A program made the translations under genes and the position numbers. Positions 16,603 through 24,800 of a DNA stretch of 64,000 bases are shown here, in pieces. Within the stretch, counting starts at the first letter, position 1; the number at the start of each line of letters is the position of its first letter. The notes under the pieces are model-generated. The model did not search any database. It was given only the letters and a program-made list of their open reading frames with translations, and had not been told where the DNA came from. Source of the DNA: Bacteroides xylanisolvens XB1A (lineage in GTDB: Bacteria; Bacteroidota; Bacteroidia; Bacteroidales; Bacteroidaceae); assembly GCF_000210075.1 (NCBI RefSeq), contig NC_021017.1, forward strand, positions 4,130,120 to 4,194,119, read 5' to 3'.

Positions 16603-18280
16603 TAATGTTTTTACGTTTTCTTTTTTACTTATCACCACCTTATACTTATCGGCTGATTGGTTTATGGATAGGTATTTTATGCCTAAAAATATAAGTTTCG
16701 TTGTCGGCATCATATTATGGGGAGGTATTTGCATAGGGAACTGGAAGCGAAAAATTAGACTGTCTGTTGATTTTCTATTTCTGTCTTTTACTGTTTTTAT
16801 GGGATATGTTTTCGTTTGCAGTCTCTTTACATCACAATATATACACAGTGTATACATTGTATCTGGATGGATTCTTTTTGTGTTGATGCGTAATAGAAAA
16901 AATCCTACAGAAACATTTAATAGCATTTTAGCTGTCGTTGGAGTTTTGTCGGCCTTGTATGGCTTGCTGCAATATGTAGGGTGTATAGAAATTCAATCTT
17001 ATTTTCCAGTTACCGGTTCTTTTGATAATCCCGCCGGATTTGCTGCGAGCATCGTTCTCTGTTATCCTTTTCTTTTGTGTCATTCTTCTAACGGAAAAAG
17101 AAGAACGTTCAAGGTTATGGCGTGCCTTCTCCTCATTATAGTCGTTATCTTATCCGGTTCGAGAACAGGTGTACTTACTTTATGCGTAGTAACACTCCTT
17201 TTTTATGCTCTCCGTTATCGGAAGTTAATTCATAAAAGGCGCATCTTTCTTATCAGCGGAGGCGCTTTGTTTCTAATAAGTTTATTCATTGGACTGATTT
17301 ATCTAAAACCAGCTTCCGCTTCCGGTCGTGTTCTGATTTGGAAAGTATCTGCCGGATTGTGTAAGGAACATATAATTCAGGGAAACGGACTTGGTTCTTT
17401 TAAGGCGGATTACATGCCGGAACAAGCCAAATATTTGTCTTCCTCCCATGCTGATGAAAGCGATAGAATATTGGCAGGAAACACGAATTATCCATTTAAT
17501 GAGTATCTGTTGCTGCTGATTGAACAAGGACTTATAGGAATCGCTTTATTCTTATTGTCGTTGATTGCTGTTTTTCGAAGTAATGTGGCATTTGACACTC
17601 CAGCCATACTGACGCTTGTTTCTATTGCTATATTTTCCTGTTTTTCTTATCCATTCAAATATACTTTTGTTTGGTTCATGATTATCTACTGCTTCGCTTC
17701 ACTTAATCAACGGGAGGTTGCTCTACGAACAATACGTTTCAACAAGCCATTTTTATTGATTATTCTTTTTATACTCTGTTTCTTTTTGATTAAGAATATC
17801 ATTTTCGAGCGTACATGGAAACGAATTTCGTTGGTTGCAGAAAAGAACAATGGTTTGCTGGATAATGAATTATCTGTATTTACCAAGCTATATGATGAGT
17901 GGAATGGCAATCCCTATTTCTTGTACAATTATGCATCAGAATTGAAAAATGTGGAATTGTACAAACAAAGCGTCAACATATTCTTGCATTGCGAATCTTA
18001 TATCAATACGTATGACCTGCAAATGCAATTGGCGGATAATTACTATCAAATGGAATGTTGGGAAGAAGCTGAAAGACGATATAAGCTGGCACAATGTATG
18101 TGTCCTAGCCGTTTTCTTCCATTACAAGGACTTTTGAGGGTCTATGTAAAATCTGATAACTGCATACTTGCCGAACGGATAGCTTTAGAAATAATAAATA
18201 AACGAATAAAGATACCATCTTACACTGTTACTATCATACAAGAAGAGGCTAGAAACTATTTGCGTAAAAAGAATATTTAA
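16547..18280 (+). CDS. O-antigen ligase/polymerase-like (Wzy_C) membrane protein with C-terminal TPR
   Basis: A 577-aa inner-membrane protein with about ten to twelve predicted transmembrane segments (residues of about 15-430) and a soluble TPR-like C-terminal part (about 450-577). It contains the Wzy_C-type features SGSRTGVLTL and VLIWKVSAGL...GNGLGSF. The periplasmic loop matches the ligase motif H[NSQ]x9Gxx[GTY] except that its histidine is Phe317 (FNEYLLLLIEQGLIG). Known ligases of this superfamily move glycans from a lipid carrier to lipid A or protein. Without the histidine the activity here is uncertain. The 56-bp overlap with DUF1573 makes the chosen start plausible; a later ATG near 16664 would cut the first membrane segment. 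Confidence 0.8.
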   Translation: MQIQTPSFIFCKLRQLFSDNVFTFSFLLITTLYLSADWFMDRYFMPKNISFVVGIILWGGICIGNWKRKIRLSVDFLFLSFTVFMGYVFVCSLFTSQYIHSVYIVSGWILFVLMRNRKNPTETFNSILAVVGVLSALYGLLQYVGCIEIQSYFPVTGSFDNPAGFAASIVLCYPFLLCHSSNGKRRTFKVMACLLLIIVVILSGSRTGVLTLCVVTLLFYALRYRKLIHKRRIFLISGGALFLISLFIGLIYLKPASASGRVLIWKVSAGLCKEHIIQGNGLGSFKADYMPEQAKYLSSSHADESDRILAGNTNYPFNEYLLLLIEQGLIGIALFLLSLIAVFRSNVAFDTPAILTLVSIAIFSCFSYPFKYTFVWFMIIYCFASLNQREVALRTIRFNKPFLLIILFILCFFLIKNIIFERTWKRISLVAEKNNGLLDNELSVFTKLYDEWNGNPYFLYNYASELKNVELYKQSVNIFLHCESYINTYDLQMQLADNYYQMECWEEAERRYKLAQCMCPSRFLPLQGLLRVYVKSDNCILAERIALEIINKRIKIPSYTVTIIQEEARNYLRKKNI

Positions 18281-18303
18281 TTATAAACTAACAATAAAAC
18301 AAA

Positions 18304-20253
18304 ATGAAAGCTACATTCATCTTTCTTTTTCTTGTTTTGCTTTTCAGTTGTCAAAGCTCTGAAGAAAAACAGTTGGAAAAGGTGCTGACACTGGCGGGCA
18401 ATAATCGTCCGGAACTCGAAAAAGTGTTGGAGCATTATAAAGAAAACGAAGCTGACAGTTTGAAACTTAGAGCTGCCAAATTTTTGATAATGAATATGCC
18501 CGGACACCAGTCGTATATAGGGAAAGATATTGAAGAATATTATGTCGAAGCTGAAAAGATTATCTTCTCCGACAGAAAGATTGATGAACAGGTGAATGAA
18601 TTAAATAACTTGTTGTTAGAGTTTCCATCAGATGATTTTGAGTTTAAGGAAGATTACTCTGTCATAAAAGCCGACTATCTGATACAGAGTATAGACGCGG
18701 CTTTTGACGATTGGCAACAAGGTCGTTGGGCAAGAGGCATTACATTCGATGAATTTTGTGAATATATGCTTCCTTATAAGTGCGTAGAGTTTCAGGCTTT
18801 TGATGATTGGCGCAATGTGTTGAAACCGATAGCTAATGACACATTAGGCGATTTTTCTTATAATGACATTTGGAATAAAACACCCTATCATGCGGCAGAA
18901 GCTATTAATATTAAACTACGTGATACCGTTATTGTCGATTTGAAAAAGCCTCTGAAGTGGCATGCGTTATATAAGGTTCCGTTTTGGTGCAATATTCCTT
19001 CCAATTCTTGTGAGACAAGGACAAACACAGCTTTAGCTATCATGCGCAGTAAGGGGTTTGCGGTTTCGTATGATTTCGTTTTGCAGTGGCCTACAAAAGC
19101 ACATGCACATTCGTGGCTTAGTATTTTGATAGATCACGATCGCCGAATGGTATGTGAAGGAGGACATGAACCTTTTTTAGCTGCCTTACGACCGGGGGAG
19201 TGTAAAGGAAAAGTATATCGAAGAACATATTCTCCCAATTCGGCCTTAGTCCGGCTGAATAAAGAAGCTGGTAGTGTCCCGTCAACGTTGCGCAATGTGT
19301 TTATAAAAGACGTTACGGATGAATATGCAACGACCATTGATCCTGTTTTTCCTGTACTTTCCGGGAAAAGAGAACGCAAAGAAAGATATGCGTATCTGGC
19401 TGTATTCGACAATGCGAAATGGATTCCTATTTGCTTTTCGGAAATAAAAGATAGTAAGCAGATTGCCTTTGATAAAATAGAGAAGGGAGCTGTCTATCTG
19501 CCGGTATATTATATAAATGGAAGGGTTCGTCCATTCAATTATCCTGCTTTGTTGAATGAAAAAGGTGAACTGGAGTTCTTGAATCCCGATAACACATCCA
19601 AAAGAAGTATTAGTTTAAAACGGAAATATCCCTTAACACGCAAAGCGTTCACTACAGCACTCCGTTTAAAACACAGCATGTTTCAAGCAGCACACAAGGA
19701 GGATTTTAGTGATGCCGTCACAGTACATACGTTCAAAGAGTATAGCGTATCGGGTAGTATAAATGTGAGCGATACTACAAAGTATCGTTATTGGCGTTAT
19801 ATCTGTCCAAAGCCCTACCGCTGTAATATTGCAGAATTGATGTTCTTGGATAAAGAGAATAAAAAACTGACAGGAACAATTATTGGTTCTGAAGAACGAA
19901 GTAAGAATCCTCATTATAGCCGTTCTGCTGCTTTTGATTTAGATCCGTTGACATTTTTCGCATCTAAAACTTTAAGAGATGGTTGGGTAGGATTGGATTT
20001 GGGCAAACCGGAATCTGTTGGAAGAATAGGCTATATGACACGTAATGATGACAATAATGTTCGTATTGGAGATACTTACGAGCTTTTTTATTGGGATATG
20101 GATTGGGTGTCGTTGGGCAAACAAATAGCTGACGATTTTAGTCTAACCTTTCACCATGTACCACAAAATGCTTTACTTTTATTGAGAGATCTTACTAGGG
20201 GGACGGATGAACGAATTTTCTTGTATAAAGATGTTAAGCAGATATGGTATTGA
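18304..20253 (+). CDS. Transglutaminase-like lipoprotein with C-terminal discoidin domain
   Basis: A 649-aa lipoprotein (lipobox LFSC, Cys16). The middle has a transglutaminase/protease-like triad: Cys236 in NSCETRTN, His269 in AHAHSWLS, and Asp277 or Asp279 in LIDHDRR. The C-terminal part from about residue 495 resembles an F5/8 type C (discoidin) carbohydrate-binding domain: YRYWRYICPKPYRCNIAELM, GWVGLDLGKPESVGRIGYMT, NNVRIGDTYELFYWDMDWVS. In Bacteroides such proteins are frequent but uncharacterised; they may be peptidases or cross-linking enzymes at the cell surface. The gene follows the ligase-like gene after 23 bp. A PD-(D/E)XK fragment overlaps its last 10 bp. Confidence 0.8.
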   Translation: MKATFIFLFLVLLFSCQSSEEKQLEKVLTLAGNNRPELEKVLEHYKENEADSLKLRAAKFLIMNMPGHQSYIGKDIEEYYVEAEKIIFSDRKIDEQVNELNNLLLEFPSDDFEFKEDYSVIKADYLIQSIDAAFDDWQQGRWARGITFDEFCEYMLPYKCVEFQAFDDWRNVLKPIANDTLGDFSYNDIWNKTPYHAAEAINIKLRDTVIVDLKKPLKWHALYKVPFWCNIPSNSCETRTNTALAIMRSKGFAVSYDFVLQWPTKAHAHSWLSILIDHDRRMVCEGGHEPFLAALRPGECKGKVYRRTYSPNSALVRLNKEAGSVPSTLRNVFIKDVTDEYATTIDPVFPVLSGKRERKERYAYLAVFDNAKWIPICFSEIKDSKQIAFDKIEKGAVYLPVYYINGRVRPFNYPALLNEKGELEFLNPDNTSKRSISLKRKYPLTRKAFTTALRLKHSMFQAAHKEDFSDAVTVHTFKEYSVSGSINVSDTTKYRYWRYICPKPYRCNIAELMFLDKENKKLTGTIIGSEERSKNPHYSRSAAFDLDPLTFFASKTLRDGWVGLDLGKPESVGRIGYMTRNDDNNVRIGDTYELFYWDMDWVSLGKQIADDFSLTFHHVPQNALLLLRDLTRGTDERIFLYKDVKQIWY

Positions 20254-20666
20254 TTCATCGGCAAAATGCCATCCGTGAATTTATCGACGGCGAGGCGCAC
20301 GTCAAGGGATTCCTGTTGGCTTACTTAGGGTTGACGCAGGGCTACATCCTTCTTCCCGAATACGAATCTTCCAAAGGTTATGCGGACTTCTACATGATGC
20401 CCGATCTGGTGCGCCAGCCGGACATAGTCTACAGCTATATCGTGGAGGTGAAGTATGCCCGCCGTGACACCTCCGATGCCGACATCGCCTTGCTGAAACG
20501 TGATGCGGCAGAACAGTTGCGCCGCTATGCCGACGATGGGAAGGTGGCCCGCACGAAAGGGAATACCCGGCTTGGATTGATTACGCTGGTGTTCAAGGGA
20601 TGGGAATTGGTGGCACTGGAGAAGCTGGCGTCCAGAGCGGATTGCGAAAATGAATCAGAAGCCTAA
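20244..20666 (+). pseudogene. Orphan PD-(D/E)XK domain of an AAA-ATPase-like/DUF1703 protein
   Basis: A 140-aa reading frame that matches only the C-terminal nuclease-like domain of the Bacteroidetes AAA-ATPase_like + PD-(D/E)XK (DUF1703) family, normally about 520 aa. The domain runs from FIDGEAHVKGFLLAYLGL through the catalytic set Asp48 (GYADFYM) and Glu68/Lys70 (YIVEVKY) to VFKGWELVAL. The ATPase part is absent. The start codon lies inside the end of the transglutaminase-like gene, which marks a recombination joint. Its base composition is visibly richer in G+C than its neighbours, a sign of separate origin. The nuclease residues are intact, so a functional short protein cannot be excluded. 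Confidence 0.7.
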
Positions 20667-20816
20667 ATATGGTATCCGATTTTTTTTAATATTTATGCTT
20701 GAACATTTGGACGGGCGTCTGCGCAGGCTTCTTATTATAAGGGGAATATGACGCATGTGTAACCTTTAGGTCTTCGCTTACCTGTTAATCTTTATTTGTG
20801 CTAAAAGTTTCGCAGG

Positions 20817-20926
20817 TTTCATCGTTGTGAAACTTTATTTCTATCGCGATGGAACTTTTTTTTCATTGCGATGGAACTTTTTTTTCATCGTTATGAAACT
20901 TTTATTCAATTCCTATGAAATATTTT
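20817..20926. repeat. Array of five tandem 21-23 bp palindromic repeats, locus 1
   Basis: Units start at 20817, 20838, 20861, 20883 and 20905. Units 1, 3 and 4 have TTTCAT-type left arms and unit 4 is a perfect TTTCATCGTTATGAAA palindrome. Units 2 and 3 carry a GATGGAAC right half, and unit 5 is degenerate (TTCAATTCCTATGAAA). T-rich linkers of about 4-6 bp separate them. The array begins 31 bp after the stop of the minus-strand DUF6078 gene. The stretch 20667-20816 between the nuclease fragment and the array shows nothing else recognisable. Confidence 0.8.
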
Positions 20927-20957
20927 CGCAAGTATCTTTCCCGTCACAATCTGTGGC

Positions 20958-21410
20958 TTACCAGTCATAATCTTCAATGTATTCGTCGAAGTTAATCTTT
21001 GTCTTGATGCCGTGTTCCAGGAAAACGTCTGCGATTTGTTTCTGTTCCGATGGATGAAGTCGACGTTGTTTGTTGCGAATACGGTAGTACATACTTTTCC
21101 CCATTAAAGATTTAAGGCTATTTTGTATGGCCATAGCTTTTTTGTGCGGAACGTCGTCTAATATATGGCTGATGCCAAGTGCAAAGGTCGTGAGAGTGTA
21201 TGCGCTGAAATAGGAACATTCCTTTTCATTCCCCGCTACATGGTTGATGTTGATCGCTTCGTAGTGAGGAACACTTTGGGGCACAATCATCGCAGCCTGA
21301 AAACGGAGGCATTTGTTGCGGCGCGGACATTTGGTGTGGTTGCAAAACAGATACATTTTAGGTATATCATCGTATGTAAGTGGCTTATTCATTGTTTTTA
21401 TCATATTCAA
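20958..21410 (-). CDS. DUF6078 family protein, copy 1
   Basis: A 150-aa soluble protein of unknown function. It is paralogous to the product at 63164, and I recall this family as DUF6078, confined to Bacteroidales. Both share Cys23-x4-Cys28-x5-Cys34 and a further Cys in ECSYF (DCTYF in copy 2), suggesting a zinc site. They also share a block near residues 100-125 (LKSLMGKSMYYRIRNKQRRL here, aligned with MIAYFGKTIYYRCCNKERLI) and an acidic Tyr-rich end (FDEYIEDYDW versus YDEYIEYYDLG). The -7 box TATATTTG lies at 21435-21442 on the minus strand. Starts at residues 3 or 7 are also possible. A palindrome array follows directly downstream, as for copy 2. Confidence 0.8.
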   Translation of the reverse strand: MNMIKTMNKPLTYDDIPKMYLFCNHTKCPRRNKCLRFQAAMIVPQSVPHYEAININHVAGNEKECSYFSAYTLTTFALGISHILDDVPHKKAMAIQNSLKSLMGKSMYYRIRNKQRRLHPSEQKQIADVFLEHGIKTKINFDEYIEDYDW

Positions 21411-21434
21411 CTTTTATATCAGACGAATTTGATA

Positions 21435-21442
21435 CAAATATA
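21435..21442 (-). promoter_or_regulatory. -7 box (TATATTTG) of DUF6078 copy 1
   Basis: On the minus strand TATATTTG matches TAnnTTTG exactly, 25 bp before the DUF6078 start. No good TTTG element is seen 19-20 bp further upstream. Confidence 0.45.
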
Positions 21443-21823
21443 AGGATTTATCTTGAAATACAGAATTTGCTTCACTTGTTCTTATTTTTTTAGATGACAA
21501 CCTTTTTAGAATAAAGACATTCCACCTGCAAACTCCTTATTTATCGAAGAAACAGAGAAAAGTGAAGGAGATGGAAGAATTGACCATGTTATAGAGAAAA
21601 GCATTGAATTGTTCAAAACCGTACCGATTATGAACCAATGCAAATCATTGGTCAGTATATGGAAAAAATGACATAAATATGGATAATAATCCTTGTTTCG
21701 AAATAGACTGCTAAGTTTTTTGTATTTATTATTCCTTTTGGCTAGTTTTGCTTGTATAAATCTTAAAAAACTATGAAAAGATGTATCTTTGTAACCAGCA
21801 ATCAAAATAACCCCAACCACTAT
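21443..21823. other. Intergenic region with a possible gene remnant and a promoter
   Basis: Between the divergent DUF6078 and hybrid sensor genes. A stop-bounded plus-strand frame (21510-21671) reads NKDIPPANSLFIEETEKSEG and DGRIDHVIEKSIELFKTVPI, coding-like in composition but with no start; it may be the tail of a lost gene that I do not recognise. A -7 box TATCTTTG sits at 21784-21791. Nothing else is evident. Confidence 0.35.
21784..21791 (+). promoter_or_regulatory. -7 box (TATCTTTG) of the hybrid sensor gene
   Basis: TATCTTTG is a perfect TAnnTTTG. Transcription would start near 21797, which rules out the ATG at 21773 as start and supports the ATG at 21824 with its signal peptide. The upstream -33 element is not clear. 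Confidence 0.55.
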
Positions 21824-24800
21824 ATGAAATATAAATTATTATGCCTCTTCGTTTTATTAAGTTTTTCTTTATCGGATTTGTATGCTGATATTGAACTTAG
21901 TTCCAAACAAATGAGAACCAGTGATGGGCTACCTAGTAATTCTGTACGATGCATGTTTCAGGACAGTAAAGGGTTCTTATGGTTGGGTACTTTAGACGGA
22001 TTGACCCGTTATGATGGAAATACTTTTCTTACTTATCAGTTGGAAAGTGGAAAACACGATCAGATTTCTTTAGCAGATAACAGAATAAAACATGTGGCAG
22101 AGGATAAGAACGGTTTTTTGTGGATAAAGACTGTACCGGAATTATTCAGCTGTTATGACCTACAGAAAGCTTGTTTTGTAGATTTTACCGGTACCGGAAG
22201 TGATGGAGAGAACTATTCGGAAATATTTATGTCCTCTAATGGAGATGTGTGGCTTTGGCATAGAAGGAACGGTGTACGTCAAATTGTTTGTGAGGACGAT
22301 CGGACTATGACCTCTGTGAAGTTTAGAACGAAATTTGGAAACCTGCCCGATGACCGGATTAAATTTATAAATGAAGATTCTAGTGGCAGGATCTGGATTG
22401 GTACCATGCAGGGACTTGCGTCTGTTTATAAAGGGAAAGTTGAATTTATCGATAGGAAATTGAATTTTTCTTCTTCTTTCCCTCATGGAGAGGATATGTA
22501 TTTTCTGACAAAGAGTGGAGATGTGTATCGCTGTGTAAATGGATCGAAAAAAATAGACTGTTTAGCGTCGCTGTCTGCTATTGCCGGTAATACATCTGTC
22601 AGTACACATTCATTGATAAAAGATAAATGGGTTATATTTACTTCTAGCGAAGGGGTATATGAATTTGATTTTCAGAATTTTCAAATAACTCCTTGCCGGG
22701 AATTGAAAATAAATAATGGAAAAGTTATTCATGACAATTATGGAGATTGTTGGGCTTACAATAACACTGGACGAATTTATTACATAAACTCGAAGAGCGG
22801 AGAAATAAAGAATTTTCAACTGATTCCTGAAGAGAAGATGAAATATATAGATTATGAACGCTATCATGTGGTGCGTGATGACCGGGGGATTGTGTGGATT
22901 TCAACTTATGGAAACGGACTTTTCACCTACGATATTCAGGAGGACCGGTTGGAACACTTTGTTTCCGAAGGGAAGAATGCAGGACCTATAGGGTCAGATT
23001 TTTTGTTATGTTTGATGAAAGACAGAACAGGAGGGATATGGGTAAGCTCCGAATATTCCGGTTTGTCTCATATTTCCATTTCAAATAAAGGCATTACACA
23101 TGTCTATCCAGAATCACCGGATGTTTTTGACCGTTCGAATACAATCCGGTTACTGACTAAAATGTCGAATGGAGATATATGGGTAGGAACGCGAAGAGGT
23201 GGATTGTATAATTATGATTCTCATCTGAAAACTAAAATAGATAATCATTATTTGCCCTATAATATTTATGCGATTTCAGAAGATAGTCAGGAGAATATAT
23301 GGATAGGAACCCGGGGAGACGGACTAAAAATAGGAGATACGTGGTATAAAACGGATCCGTCTAATCCTTTTGCCTTATCTCATTCTAATATTTATTCCAT
23401 TCTTCGCGATAAGAAAGATCGTATGTGGGTGGGGACATTTGGAGGAGGACTGGATCTGGCAGAATCAACGGAAAAAGGACAATACAAGTTCCGTCGTTTC
23501 TTTCAAGGAAAGAAGTATGGCTTACGGATAGTCAGAGTAATGGCAGAAGATGAGAAAGGGATGATATGGATGGGCACAAGTGAAGGTATCTGCATTTTCC
23601 ACCCTGACTCATTGATCGCTAATGAAGATAACTATCATTTGTTCAGCTACACCGATGGCAATTTTTGCAGCAATGAGATTCGTTGCCTGTTTCGTGATAG
23701 CAAAGGGCGCATGTGGGTAGGTACTTCGGGTGCCGGGCTGAATCTATGCGAACTGTCAGACGACTGTCAGTCTTTGAAATATACACATTATGGAATAGCG
23801 GAAGGACTGGTTAATAATATGGTGCAATCTATTTTGGAAGATCATTCGGGACAATTATGGATTGCTACGGAATATGGAATTTCAAGGTTCAATCCCAACA
23901 GCCATTCTTTCGAGAATTATTTCTTCTCATCTTATACATTAGGAAATGTGTATAGCGAGAACAGTGCGTGTATGGGGGCAGACGGTAAACTGATTTTTGG
24001 AACAAACTACGGATTGACGATTATTGACCCGAAGAAGATTCCAACAGAGAGATTGCTTTCTCCTATTGTTATCACAGGATTGTCCGTTAATGGAATTCAG
24101 GTGAAGCCTAATATGCCGGGTTCTCCTTTGCAAGAATCTTTAGCCTATTCGGATAAGATTACATTGAAATATTTCCAGAATTCTTTTATGCTTGATTTTT
24201 CTACTCTCGATTATTCGGATAATGGTCAAATCAAGTATATGTATTGGCTGGAAAACTATGACAAGGGATGGAATGTTCCGTCTTCGTTAAGTTTTGCCAC
24301 TTATAAATATCTGGAGCCGGGCAGTTACATTTTCCATGTGAAATATTGTGATGGTGCCGGTATTTGGAATGATACCGAAACAACTTTGAAGATTGTTATC
24401 GTGCCTCCGTTTTGGAAAACAAATTGGGCTATGCTTGGATATTTCATCCTGATGTTAATAGCTTTGTACTTTACATATCGTATCATTTTTAATTTCAATA
24501 GGTTGCGCAACCGCATCAATGTTGAAAAACAACTGACAGAGTATAAACTGGTATTTTTCACAAATATCTCTCATGAATTCCGTACTCCGCTTACATTGAT
24601 CCAAGGAGCATTGGAGAAAATGTACCGGATGGATGATATTCCACAAGCCTTATTGCATCCGTTGAAAGTCATGGATAAAAGTACACAACGTATGTTGAGG
24701 CTGATTAATCAGTTGCTGGAGTTCAGAAAAATGCAGAACAACAAGTTGGCTCTTTCTCTGCAGGAAACTGATGTAGTTGCTTTCCTGTACGAAATATATT

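Noticed and set aside
20817..20926. CRISPR array (regular repeats of about 22 bp)
   Set aside because: Units are directly adjacent palindromes without unique spacers of 30 bp or so, and no cas gene is present.
21773..21823. Longer N-terminus of the hybrid sensor
   Set aside because: A perfect -7 box at 21784-21791 lies inside it, and the extension would mask the signal peptide.
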